Assembly: GCA_903642235.1 (NCBI GenBank)
Contig: CAHJWL010000008.1
Location: 62,001 to 126,000, forward strand
Reading direction: 5' to 3'
Length of the DNA: 64,000 bases
Source of the DNA: Acidobacteriaceae bacterium
GTDB lineage: Bacteria; Acidobacteriota; Terriglobia; Terriglobales; Acidobacteriaceae
The number at the start of each line of letters is the position of its first letter. Position 1 is the first letter of the stretch. The position numbers and the translations under genes are program-made. The notes below the pieces were generated by a model. That model had not been told where the DNA came from. It did no database searches and worked only from the letters and a program-made list of their open reading frames with translations. Shown piece after piece: positions 24,959-32,661 of this stretch.

Positions 24959-25834
24959 CTGAATACCGCGCCAAACCGCCTTCTATCCGTGCTGTCCATC
25001 ACACTCCTTCTCTGGAGCGGACCGTGCCATGCACAAAGCTCCCAGGCCGCTCCCTTTGCCGGCTTCGACCGGAACACCTTCCCCGGTGAAGCGCTGCTGC
25101 CCACCCTGCGCAGACATTTCAGCTTCGTCGGCTACTGGTTGAACACGCCACCGGGTGCAGACAGCAATTCGTGGGCCGGCCGGCGTGCCGTTTTACGCCA
25201 AGCAGGCTTCGGCTTTCTTGTTCTCTGGAACGGTCGCCTCGACGCGCAGATCAGATCGCGCAACCAGGCCGGCACCAGACCGGAGACGCTCGGCCGCGCA
25301 GATGCGGCCGGTGCCATTCAGGCTGCGCGCCGTGAGCATTTTCCGCCGCAGACCCTGCTCTTCCTCGATCAGGAAGAGGGCGGTCGCCTGCTTCCCGAGC
25401 AGGCCACATATCTGCTCGCCTGGACCGAGGGCGTCAGTGCCTCCGGCTTCCGCGCCGGCGTCTACGCGAGCGGCCAACCCGTCCCTGACGGCAGCGGTCC
25501 CGACGGCCGGCCCCAGACCATCACCACCGCCGAGGACATCACCGCGCACGTCCGCTCGCAGCACCTGCATTCCGTCGCCCTCTGGGTCGCACAGGATGCC
25601 TGCGCTCCAAACGGGCCGGCCACCGGTTGCACCCTCCCGCCGCCGGCGCTCGAGCGCAGCGGCACCCCCGATGCGCTGATCTGGCAGTACGCCCAGAGCC
25701 CCCGCCGGCCCGCCATCACCCGCAGCTGCGCCCGCACCTACAACGCCGCCGGCAACTGCACCCTTCCGGAGCTGCCCGAAGCCTTCCTTGACCTCAACGT
25801 CTCCAGCTCCGCCGACCCCTCGCGCGGCCGGTAA
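24959..25834 (+). CDS. Exported DUF1906-like (Rv2525c-type glycoside hydrolase-like) protein
   Basis: A protein of about 291 residues with signal peptide (NRLLSVLSITLLLWSGPCHAQ) and a mature domain that begins FAGFDRNTFPGEALLPTLRRHFSFVGYWLN, the pattern of Rv2525c/DUF1906 TIM-barrel proteins related to GH25-like enzymes. FLDQEEGGRLLPEQATYLLAW holds acidic residues that could be catalytic. No ATG is available: the frame opens with TTG 24899 inside a dispersed repeat. A GTCGGAGG ribosome site at 24945-24952 is spaced six bases from a CTG at 24959 that would start the signal peptide cleanly, so I place the start there; TTG 24899 is the alternative. Confidence 0.68.
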   Translation: MNTAPNRLLSVLSITLLLWSGPCHAQSSQAAPFAGFDRNTFPGEALLPTLRRHFSFVGYWLNTPPGADSNSWAGRRAVLRQAGFGFLVLWNGRLDAQIRSRNQAGTRPETLGRADAAGAIQAARREHFPPQTLLFLDQEEGGRLLPEQATYLLAWTEGVSASGFRAGVYASGQPVPDGSGPDGRPQTITTAEDITAHVRSQHLHSVALWVAQDACAPNGPATGCTLPPPALERSGTPDALIWQYAQSPRRPAITRSCARTYNAAGNCTLPELPEAFLDLNVSSSADPSRGR

Positions 25835-26040
25835 CATGCCGGTCAGAACGCCTGGTCCGGGAAGAGCAGCAGCTCGAGTCCGGCTCCCGCGCAGATCTGC
25901 GAGAATCCAGAGCGTCATCCCTGTATTTGGCCGCGGCGAATGCCAGCCGGCGACGACTACTGGCATGATGGCTGGAGCACGGAAGATGCCCACGCGCACC
26001 GTGCCCATGGCCTGCAGCCAGCGCGTGAAGAGGTGGAACA

Positions 26041-26901
26041 ATGCCCTGCAACCCGGAGGATCTACAAGGTGTTCCGCTCTTTGCTCTCCTCGATCAGGAC
26101 GAGTTGACCGTGCTCGCCGCACAGGTTGATCTCCGCACCTTCGCCGCCCGCCAGCGCATGTGGAAGATCGGCGATCCCGGCAGGAACGCCTACGTCATCC
26201 GCTCGGGCGCGGTCGAGGTCTCGGTCATCGATGAAGACTCGCAGGAGGTCGTCGTCGAAACTCCCCTCGAGGGCGAGATCTGCGGTCTCGCTTCCATGCT
26301 CGAACGCACTCCGCACCAGACCACCGCCATCGCCCTCCGCGAGACCAACTGCATCGAGGTCTCGCGCGATGACATCGTTGTCCTGCTCACCCGCAAACCC
26401 ATGGCTGGCATGGATATGCTCACCGTCGTCGGCCGCCAGCTGCACGCCTCGCACCAGCTCGTCCGTCTGCGTGCCAGCCGCAACGCCAACGAGCTCATCG
26501 AAGAGAAAGAGACCCGCGGCGAGCGCATTGCCGACGGCGTCGCCCGCTTCGGCGGCTCCTGGACCTTCATCATCGCCTTCGGCCTCACACTGGCTGTCTA
26601 CACCACGATCAATGTCACCCTGCGCGGCAAGGCCTGGGATCCCTACCCCTTCATCCTCCTCAATCTCTTCCTCTCCATGCTCGCCGCCATCCAGGCGCCG
26701 GTCATCATGATGAGCCAGAACCGGCAGGACGAAAAAGATCGTGTTCGCGGCGAGCTGGACTACGCCGTCAACCGCCGCGCCGAGTCCGAGATCCAGGCCC
26801 TCTCCCGCAAGCTCAGCCTGCTCACAGAAAAGCTGGACGACGTAGACGAACTCATCCGCGCGCCCTCTCTGCCGACCGTCAACTCCGCCGGCCCGGACTA
26901 G
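26041..26901 (+). CDS. Cyclic nucleotide-binding and DUF1003 domain protein
   Basis: A 286-residue protein with two parts. Residues about 10-125 form a cNMP-binding-like beta roll (LFALLDQDELTVLAAQVDLRTFAARQRMWKIGDPGRNAYVIRSGAVEVSV, EGEICGLASMLERTPHQTTAIAL). Residues about 155-245 are a DUF1003 domain with two transmembrane helices (WTFIIAFGLTLAVYTTINV and YPFILLNLFLSMLAAIQAPVIMMSQ) ending in the typical NRQDEKDR. A helical tail (ESEIQALSRKLSLLTEKLDDVDEL) follows. The canonical R-x-A phosphate-binding contact of true cAMP receptors is not obvious, so ligand binding is uncertain. Confidence 0.87.
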   Translation: MPCNPEDLQGVPLFALLDQDELTVLAAQVDLRTFAARQRMWKIGDPGRNAYVIRSGAVEVSVIDEDSQEVVVETPLEGEICGLASMLERTPHQTTAIALRETNCIEVSRDDIVVLLTRKPMAGMDMLTVVGRQLHASHQLVRLRASRNANELIEEKETRGERIADGVARFGGSWTFIIAFGLTLAVYTTINVTLRGKAWDPYPFILLNLFLSMLAAIQAPVIMMSQNRQDEKDRVRGELDYAVNRRAESEIQALSRKLSLLTEKLDDVDELIRAPSLPTVNSAGPD

Positions 26902-26954
26902 CGCCCCGCCCGCACCGCCCGTAACTGAGTGCCGTGCACACGGCTTGCCCTTCC

Positions 26955-28442
26955 ATGCCCGAAACCATCTATCATAAGGAGATGACATCCCCCGGCTCGG
27001 CCCCGATCCACACCCCAGACCACAAGCGCTTCTTCATCGAAAAGCTGGGTGTCTCCGAACGGCTCATGGAGCAGTGCCTCGGCGAAGCCCTCTCCGCCGG
27101 CGGCGAGTACGCCGACCTCTACTTTGAGTCCGTGACCTCCACTTCGCTCGGCGTCGATGAAGGCATCGTCAAGACCGCCTCTCAGGGCATCAGCGTCGGC
27201 TGCGGCATCCGCGTGCTCGCCGGCGAGCGCACCGGCTTTGCCTACACCGACGATCTCTCCTCCGCGAAGCTCCTCAAGGCCGCCCGCACCGCCGCGCTCA
27301 TCGCCTCCGGCCCCGCCAAAGAGCTCGCCCAGGGCTTCATGCACACCGAGGGCTCCACCCTCTATCCCGTAGCCGGCGCCACCGCCGACGCCGAGATCAG
27401 CGAAAAACTCAAGCTCATCCAGCGCGCCGATAAGGCCGCCCGCGCCTACGACTCCCGCATCACCCAGGTCCGCGCCGGCTTCTCAGACGAGCTCCGCCGC
27501 ATCCTCGTCGCCGCCTCCGATGGCACCTTCGCCTCCGACACCCAGCCCCTCGCCCGCCTCAACGTCTTCGTCATCGCCCAGGACGGCGCCAATCTCGCCC
27601 GCGGCACCTCCGGCGGCGGCGGCCGCATTGCCCTCGACTTTTTTGAAGGCGACAAGAGCCCCGAGCACTTCGCCCGCGAGGCCGCCCGCACCGCCATGCT
27701 GCAGCTCGGCGCCGTCGACGCGCCCGCCGGCGAAATGGAGGTCGTCCTCGGCCCCGGCTGGCCCGGCGTCCTCCTCCACGAAGCCGTCGGCCACGGCCTC
27801 GAAGCCGACTTCAACCGCAAGAAGACCTCCGCCTTCACCGGCCTCATCGGCCAGCAGGTCGCGTCCAGTAAAGTCACGGTCGTCGACAACGGAACCATGC
27901 CCAACCGCCGCGGCTCGCTCAACGTCGACGACGAAGGCACCCCCACCCAGGAAAACGTCCTCATCGAGAGTGGCATCCTCAGGGGCTACCTCACCGACAA
28001 GCTCTCCGCCCGCCTCATGGGCACAAAATCTACCGGCAGCGGCCGCCGCGAAAGCTATCAGCAGATCACCATGCCGCGCATGACCAACACCTATATGCTC
28101 AACGGCGACAGCATGCCCGAAGACATCCTCAAGAGCGTCAAGCGAGGCCTCTACGCCGTTAACTTCGGCGGCGGCCAGGTCGACATCACCAGCGGCAAAT
28201 TCGTCTTCTCCGCCTCCGAGGCCTACCTCATCGAAGACGGCGTCGTCACCCGCCCGGTCAAGGGCGCAACCCTCGTCGGCAACGGCCCCGAGGCGCTCAA
28301 ATACGTCAGCATGGTCGGCAACGACCTCGCCCTCGACGAAGGCATCGGCACCTGCGGCAAAGCCGGCCAGTCTGTGCCCGTCGGCGTCGGCATGCCCACC
28401 ATCAAGCTCGATCGCATGACAGTTGGAGGAACGGGACGATAA
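26955..28442 (+). CDS. tldD: Metalloprotease TldD
   Basis: The zinc-bearing subunit of the TldD/TldE (PmbA) peptidase, which degrades unfolded peptides and matures some ribosomal peptides. The metal site is EAVGHGLEADFNRK (HExxxH-type: H-E-A-V-G-H), preceded by MEVVLGPGWPGVLLH. Other family segments: GYLTDKLSARLMGTKSTGSGRRESY, PRMTNTYMLNG and GGGQVDITSGKFVFSASEAYLIEDG. The start is uncertain: ATG 26955 is chosen, while ATG 26982 directly abuts an AAGGAG that is too close to serve it. The stop overlaps by one base the ATG of the small CxxC gene that follows. Its partner pmbA lies 2.8 kb downstream, beyond three reverse-strand genes. Confidence 0.93.
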   Translation: MPETIYHKEMTSPGSAPIHTPDHKRFFIEKLGVSERLMEQCLGEALSAGGEYADLYFESVTSTSLGVDEGIVKTASQGISVGCGIRVLAGERTGFAYTDDLSSAKLLKAARTAALIASGPAKELAQGFMHTEGSTLYPVAGATADAEISEKLKLIQRADKAARAYDSRITQVRAGFSDELRRILVAASDGTFASDTQPLARLNVFVIAQDGANLARGTSGGGGRIALDFFEGDKSPEHFAREAARTAMLQLGAVDAPAGEMEVVLGPGWPGVLLHEAVGHGLEADFNRKKTSAFTGLIGQQVASSKVTVVDNGTMPNRRGSLNVDDEGTPTQENVLIESGILRGYLTDKLSARLMGTKSTGSGRRESYQQITMPRMTNTYMLNGDSMPEDILKSVKRGLYAVNFGGGQVDITSGKFVFSASEAYLIEDGVVTRPVKGATLVGNGPEALKYVSMVGNDLALDEGIGTCGKAGQSVPVGVGMPTIKLDRMTVGGTGR

Positions 28443-28753
28443 TGGCAACCGCAGAACGAGAAAAGATGTACGAGTGCGAAGTCAAACGCCGGCGTGTCAA
28501 AGAAGGCGGTGGCTATGAACCTTTTTGGAAGGTGAAAAAAGTGGTCGACGCCCTCGCCGACGCCGACACCGAGTTCCGCTGCAAGGACTGCGGCGGCGAG
28601 GTCAAGATCCTCGGCAAGACTAGCAAAACCGGAGCCGCTGCCTTTGTGGAGCACAAGCGCCCCGCCGACGCCGAGTTCTGCCCCTCCGGTCTCGCCTTCA
28701 AGCGCGCCACCGACGGCCGCGAAAGCCACGCCTCCGCCCATCCTGTAAACTAA
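28442..28753 (+). CDS. Small CxxC protein, copy 1 (TldD-linked)
   Basis: A 103-residue cytoplasmic protein not known to me. It starts MATAEREKMYECEVKRRRVK, continues GGGYEPFWKVKKVVDALADAD, then has a probable zinc-binding half: EFRCKDCGG (CxxC), FVEHKRPADAEFC (H and C) and ends ATDGRESHASAHPVN. The ATG overlaps the tldD stop by one base (taATG) and follows GGAGG, which indicates translational coupling to tldD. A paralog follows 94 bases later. A role as partner, substrate or regulator of TldD is inference from position only. Confidence 0.8.
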   Translation: MATAEREKMYECEVKRRRVKEGGGYEPFWKVKKVVDALADADTEFRCKDCGGEVKILGKTSKTGAAAFVEHKRPADAEFCPSGLAFKRATDGRESHASAHPVN

Positions 28754-28847
28754 AGACACCGCGCAGAGACAACGCAGTAACCTTGCGTGCACCACACCGG
28801 AAAGTTCCGCCCACGCACGGCCAACCAAGGTCTGGAGAAAACACGCT

Positions 28848-29156
28848 ATGGCTACTGAACGTGAGATGTTTCTTGAATGTGAAGTGAAGCGCCGCCGGGT
28901 CCGTGTTGGTGGCGGCTATGAGCCCTTCTGGAAGGTCAAGACCATCGCCGACGCCATCGCTGACAACGACACCGAATTTCGCTGCAAGAGCTGCGGCGGC
29001 GCCGTCAAAGTCGTCAAACGCCGCTCCCCCGAAGGCCCCGCCCTCCACATCGAGCACAAGCTCAAGACCGACTCCGAGCACTGCGTCGACGGCCTCCACT
29101 TCCTCAAAGCCACCGACGGCCGCACCCCCCGCATGTCCGCCACCCCCGTCCACTAG
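28848..29156 (+). CDS. Small CxxC protein, copy 2 (paralog)
   Basis: A 102-residue paralog of the preceding gene with the same order of blocks: MFLECEVKRRRVRVGGGYEPF, WKVKTIADAIADNDTEFRCKSCGG (CxxC), LHIEHKLKTDSEHC and KATDGRTPRMSATPV. The two share most core residues, while their linkers differ, so the duplication is not very recent. It has a leader of 94 bases of its own with TCTGGAGAA before the ATG. Function unknown; presumably a zinc-binding fold with ligands C-x2-C, H and C. Confidence 0.8.
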   Translation: MATEREMFLECEVKRRRVRVGGGYEPFWKVKTIADAIADNDTEFRCKSCGGAVKVVKRRSPEGPALHIEHKLKTDSEHCVDGLHFLKATDGRTPRMSATPVH

Positions 29157-29256
29157 CCCGGACTGAAGAGGAGCCTGTCAGCAAAACCCAGCCGGAGCAA
29201 GCTTCCTCGCGCACTCTGTGACTTACGTGCGCTTTGAGGGAGGAATCGAAGAAGAG

Positions 29257-29631
29257 TCAAACTTCGCTCTCCGACGTGACAGGTTCCCAAAGTTCAACTC
29301 GGTTCCCCGCTGGATCCGTGACCCAGCCAAACTTGCCAAAGTCATAGCTCTGGCGCTCCGGGTCAACCATCACACCCTCGGCCTGCAAACGATCCAGTAA
29401 CCCGTCGAGGTCGTCTACTTGTAGGTTGACCATCGCCTTCTGTACAGGGGGGAAGTATGCATTGTCCTGCTTGAAGAAAGAGAAGATAATCTGGCCACCA
29501 TTCGTCGGTGCAGGAAAAGCGTACGCTCCTTTAATCTTGGTGAGCCCAAGATGTTGTTCGTACCAGGCATAAAGAGTTTTGGGATCATCCGTACGCAAAA
29601 ACATCCCGCCAAAACCAATGACTGCAGCCAT
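29257..29631 (-). CDS. VOC family protein (glyoxalase/bleomycin-resistance fold)
   Basis: A 124-residue single-domain VOC protein. The two beta-alpha-beta modules are visible: GFGGMFLRTDDPKTLYAWYEQHLGL first, and MVNLQVDDLDGLLDRLQAEGVMV with the terminal GWVTDPAGNRVELWEP second. The C-terminal glutamate is a usual metal ligand. The substrate is unknown. The ATG follows AAAGGAG. It is the first of three reverse-strand genes (with a DUF4199 protein and a LuxR protein) set between tldD and pmbA. Confidence 0.88.
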   Translation of the reverse strand: MAAVIGFGGMFLRTDDPKTLYAWYEQHLGLTKIKGAYAFPAPTNGGQIIFSFFKQDNAYFPPVQKAMVNLQVDDLDGLLDRLQAEGVMVDPERQSYDFGKFGWVTDPAGNRVELWEPVTSESEV

Positions 29632-29697
29632 GGAGTCTCCTTTGAGTGTGGTTCGGATTGAGCCGACCGTTGCATCGGCGTTTCAGGGTCGCATCCT

Positions 29698-30246
29698 TCA
29701 CGCGATGGAAGCGGACGGAGAAGAAGAGGGCAGCGGCTTTGTGCGGCAAAGCAAAGCAGCTGACACCAGAGCAAGAACCACTCCCACCGGCAGGGGCTCG
29801 ATTAGGGTGTACGCCATATTGATCAGCGGATTCGCATAAAGCTGCTGGGAGCGGTGGATCGCGGCGATCTTCGCCGCCTTCGTTGCAGGATCGAGTGCAG
29901 ACGTATGTACATGCTGCACCTGTGCGGTGAAGTAGCCGTCCATAAAGTGGGGCATGAAGTTGAGGCGAACGATCTCCCACAAGACGACATAGCAGGCGCA
30001 GGTAACGGCCGTGATGAGCAGTCCGCATGCGAGAGCGCGGCCAAAGGAAATTTGGCCCGAGAGCACGTTATCGCGATAACTGCGTACGCCAAAGTACACC
30101 AGCAGGAACGACGCCACCATCATGGTGTAGCCGAGAGCCATGCTGTGGCCAGAGCCGCTTTTGCTCAAAAGAAGGATCGAGCCGTCCATCAGAACGGAGA
30201 TCATCACGCCGGCGATCAACCCAAAGGTAAGAACAGTTTTCTTCAT
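29698..30246 (-). CDS. DUF4199 domain-containing membrane protein
   Basis: A 182-residue membrane protein with about four transmembrane helices: VLTFGLIAGVMISVLMDGSI, ALGYTMMVASFLLVYFGVRSYRD, ALACGLLITAVTCACYVVLWEIV and MAYTLIEPLPVGVVLALVSAALL. The FGVRSYRDN...G.ISFGRAL block is the DUF4199 hallmark. Function is unknown. In Acidobacteria such genes often neighbour a small LuxR-type regulator with membrane helices, as here, where the regulator gene is 121 bases upstream on the same strand. Confidence 0.84.
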   Translation of the reverse strand: MKKTVLTFGLIAGVMISVLMDGSILLLSKSGSGHSMALGYTMMVASFLLVYFGVRSYRDNVLSGQISFGRALACGLLITAVTCACYVVLWEIVRLNFMPHFMDGYFTAQVQHVHTSALDPATKAAKIAAIHRSQQLYANPLINMAYTLIEPLPVGVVLALVSAALLCRTKPLPSSSPSASIA

Positions 30247-30367
30247 AGAGAGGCTCAGGAAAGCGAGTTAGGTAACCCCAGAATGTCTGCTTTAGCGGCT
30301 CGAGCGAGTCATTCTTTTGGGTGATTTTATGGAACGGTGAGCTGGTTTCAATCTTTTGGGTGACGAG

Positions 30368-30838
30368 TTACGGTAAAAGCCCCAGCTCCTTGCCGCGCTG
30401 AACGGCTTGCGTCCGCCGGGCAGCTCCCAGCTTGTCGAACGCACGGGCACAGTGCGTCTTGATCGTGTTTTCAGAGACAAAAAGCTGTGCGGCGATCTCG
30501 CGATTGCTGAATCCGCCTGCGACAAGTGCCAGAACCTCCAGCTCGCGTTCCGTAATTCCAAGAACCTTCTGCTGCGTCCGATCCGGAGAGAACGGATCGG
30601 GTGCCCGCGCCTCGGCAGGAACAAGGACCTCTTTAACCACCACCGTCTCACGTAGGATCTCGCGCCCTCGTGTCAACCGAACTCCGAGCCAGATTCCGAG
30701 AGCCGCGAAAAGAACTGCGACCAGAGCTCCGTAGATCTCAAGGGAATGCTCGACCGCAACGAAGCGATACTGTGTGTACTGGAGGGCGGCAATCAGAAGC
30801 CCACCGATAAGGCCGAAGATGAGGGCATGACGCTTCAC
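30368..30838 (-). CDS. Membrane-anchored LuxR-type transcriptional regulator
   Basis: A 156-residue protein with two N-terminal transmembrane helices (HALIFGLIGGLLIAALQYTQY and IYGALVAVLFAALGIWLGVRL) and a C-terminal LuxR/GerE helix-turn-helix: GITERELEVLALVAGGFSNREIAAQLFVSENTIKTHCARAFDKLG. There is no receiver domain, so a signal would have to come through the membrane part. GTG 30838 starts the first helix; the longer frame to 31009 lacks support. It is the likely regulator of the DUF4199 gene beside it. Confidence 0.83.
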   Translation of the reverse strand: MKRHALIFGLIGGLLIAALQYTQYRFVAVEHSLEIYGALVAVLFAALGIWLGVRLTRGREILRETVVVKEVLVPAEARAPDPFSPDRTQQKVLGITERELEVLALVAGGFSNREIAAQLFVSENTIKTHCARAFDKLGAARRTQAVQRGKELGLLP

Positions 30839-31216
30839 TGGGAGAAGTATAGAAACACCTGGCGGATGAAGGCCTCTAAATGCTGTTCTCGTCACCCGAG
30901 CACCTGTCCCAGGAGCAAAGAATCCCGCTCCTCTCAGATCTCGGGAAAACTCAGCCACCATCGCTTCCCCATCGAAGCAGCAGAGTCGTAATGCACTTCC
31001 ACTCGGCAAAACTCGCTAAACTGGTCTTACGGTCAAGTAATCGTTCAGTGCAGGGTGTCGAGCGGCAGCAGCATACCGCTTCCTGCGCAACGTCAGAACC
31101 GCAAAGCAAAAACGGCTTAATACGGAATTCAGCACGCATGAGATCCAGATCTAAGCTGTTTCTTTCGAATATTTTAGACCTCCCTTAGGGAGGGGTACCC
31201 CGCAGGAGACACACCC
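30839..31216. other. Divergent intergenic region, LuxR gene to pmbA
   Basis: About 380 bases without a credible gene; open frames here are short and lack ribosome sites. It must contain the promoters of both flanking units. Shortly before pmbA there is a small hairpin, CCTCCC-tta-GGGAGG (31179-31193), followed by an AGGAG ribosome site at about 31204. Confidence 0.5.
31179..31193. promoter_or_regulatory. Hairpin in the pmbA leader
   Basis: A perfect 6-bp stem with a 3-base loop, CCTCCC-tta-GGGAGG. It lies 24 bases before the pmbA ATG. Its left arm could compete for the downstream AGGAG ribosome site, but whether it regulates pmbA is speculation. Confidence 0.35.
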
Positions 31217-32617
31217 ATGCCCACCGCAGCCAGCACCGCCCTTCACACGCTCGCCGAAACCGTCCTCGGCAAAGCCCTTCATGCCGGGGCCACCGACGCC
31301 GAAGCCGTCGTGTATGAAGGCGAAGAGTTCTCCGCGCTCGTCCGTCTCGGCGAGGTCGAAACCCTCAAGGAGTCCGGCTCTCGCGCCCTCGGCCTCCGCG
31401 TCTTTCGTGGCCAGCGCGTCGCCAGTGTCTCCTCCTCCGACTTCTCCGCCGACTCGCTCGACCGCCTCGTCGGCACTGCCCTCGATCTCGCAGGCATCAC
31501 CGGCGAAGACCCCTTCGCCGGCCTCGCCGACGAGAGTGAGTTCGGCGCGTACAAGCCCGCCGACGGCTCCGACCTTCACCTCTACTTCGACGACGTCCAC
31601 CACCTCCCGCCCGCCGAGCGCATCGAGATCGCCCGCCGCTGCGAGGCCGCCGCCCTCGCCGTCGACACCCGCATCCAAAACTCCGCCGGCGGCGACTTCG
31701 ACACCGCCACCTCGCAGAAAGTCCTCGTCAACTCACGCGGCTTTCGCGGCGGGTACGCCAAGTCCTACTGCGGCTTCTCCTGCTCGCCCATCGCGCAGAT
31801 TGAGGGCGGCTCCATGCAGCGCAACTATTGGTACTCAAGCTCGCGCACTACCCGCGCCCTCGAAGACCCCGAAGAGATCGGCCGCATCGCCGCCAAACGC
31901 ACTCTCGCCCGCCTCGGCGCGCGCCGCGTCAAGACGCAGCAGGCCCCCGTCGTCTTCTCGCCCGAGATCGCCCGCTCCATCATGGGCTCCATCTTTTCGG
32001 CCGCCGACGGCGACGCCATCTACCGCAATGCCAGCTTCCTCAACGGCATGCTCGGCGAACGGATCGCCGGCGAGAATATCACCCTCATCGACGACGGCAC
32101 CGTCGTCCTCAACGACCACGGCCTGCGCGTCGGCGGCTTCGGCACCGCGCCGTTTGACGCCGAAGGCCTACCCACCCGCCGCACCGTCCTCGTCGACCGC
32201 GGCGTCCTCCGGACCTACATCGCCAATTCCTACACCGGCCGCAAGCTCGGCATGAAGTCCACCGGCTCTGCCTCCCGCGGCCTCGCCGGCAACCCCGGCA
32301 CCGGTGCCCACAACTTCTATCTCGAGCCCGGCACCCTGACTCCCGAGCAGATCTTCGCCGAGATCCCCGCCGGCCTCTACGTCACCGAAACCATGGGCTT
32401 CGGCGTCAACCTCGTCACCGGCGACTACTCCCAAGGCGCCTCTGGCGTCTGGATCGAAAACGGCGAGCTCACCTTCCCCGTCGAAGAGATCACCATCGCC
32501 GGCAATCTCAAAGACATGTACCGGAACATTACGGCCGTCGGCAACGACCTCGTCTTCCGCTCCGCCGCTGCCGCCCCCACCCTCCGCATCGACGGCATGA
32601 TGATCGCCGGCGCCTGA
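31217..32617 (+). CDS. pmbA: Metalloprotease subunit PmbA/TldE
   Basis: A 466-residue TldD/PmbA-family protein, the non-catalytic partner of TldD. It lacks the HExxxH motif of TldD and has instead PVVFSPEIARSIMGSIFSAADGDAIYRNASFLNG, then IDDGTVVLNDHGLRVGGFGTAPFDAEGLPTRRTVLVDRG, YTGRKLGMKSTGSASRG and GDYSQGASGVWIENGELTFPVEEITIAGN. Together the pair forms a heteromeric peptidase. In many genomes the two genes adjoin; here they are separated by small CxxC genes and a reverse-strand set. ATG 31217 follows AGGAG. Confidence 0.92.
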   Translation: MPTAASTALHTLAETVLGKALHAGATDAEAVVYEGEEFSALVRLGEVETLKESGSRALGLRVFRGQRVASVSSSDFSADSLDRLVGTALDLAGITGEDPFAGLADESEFGAYKPADGSDLHLYFDDVHHLPPAERIEIARRCEAAALAVDTRIQNSAGGDFDTATSQKVLVNSRGFRGGYAKSYCGFSCSPIAQIEGGSMQRNYWYSSSRTTRALEDPEEIGRIAAKRTLARLGARRVKTQQAPVVFSPEIARSIMGSIFSAADGDAIYRNASFLNGMLGERIAGENITLIDDGTVVLNDHGLRVGGFGTAPFDAEGLPTRRTVLVDRGVLRTYIANSYTGRKLGMKSTGSASRGLAGNPGTGAHNFYLEPGTLTPEQIFAEIPAGLYVTETMGFGVNLVTGDYSQGASGVWIENGELTFPVEEITIAGNLKDMYRNITAVGNDLVFRSAAAAPTLRIDGMMIAGA

Positions 32618-32661
32618 CGATCTCTGCTCAACTTTCGTGGGAGACAGCCGATCTTCTGGCC

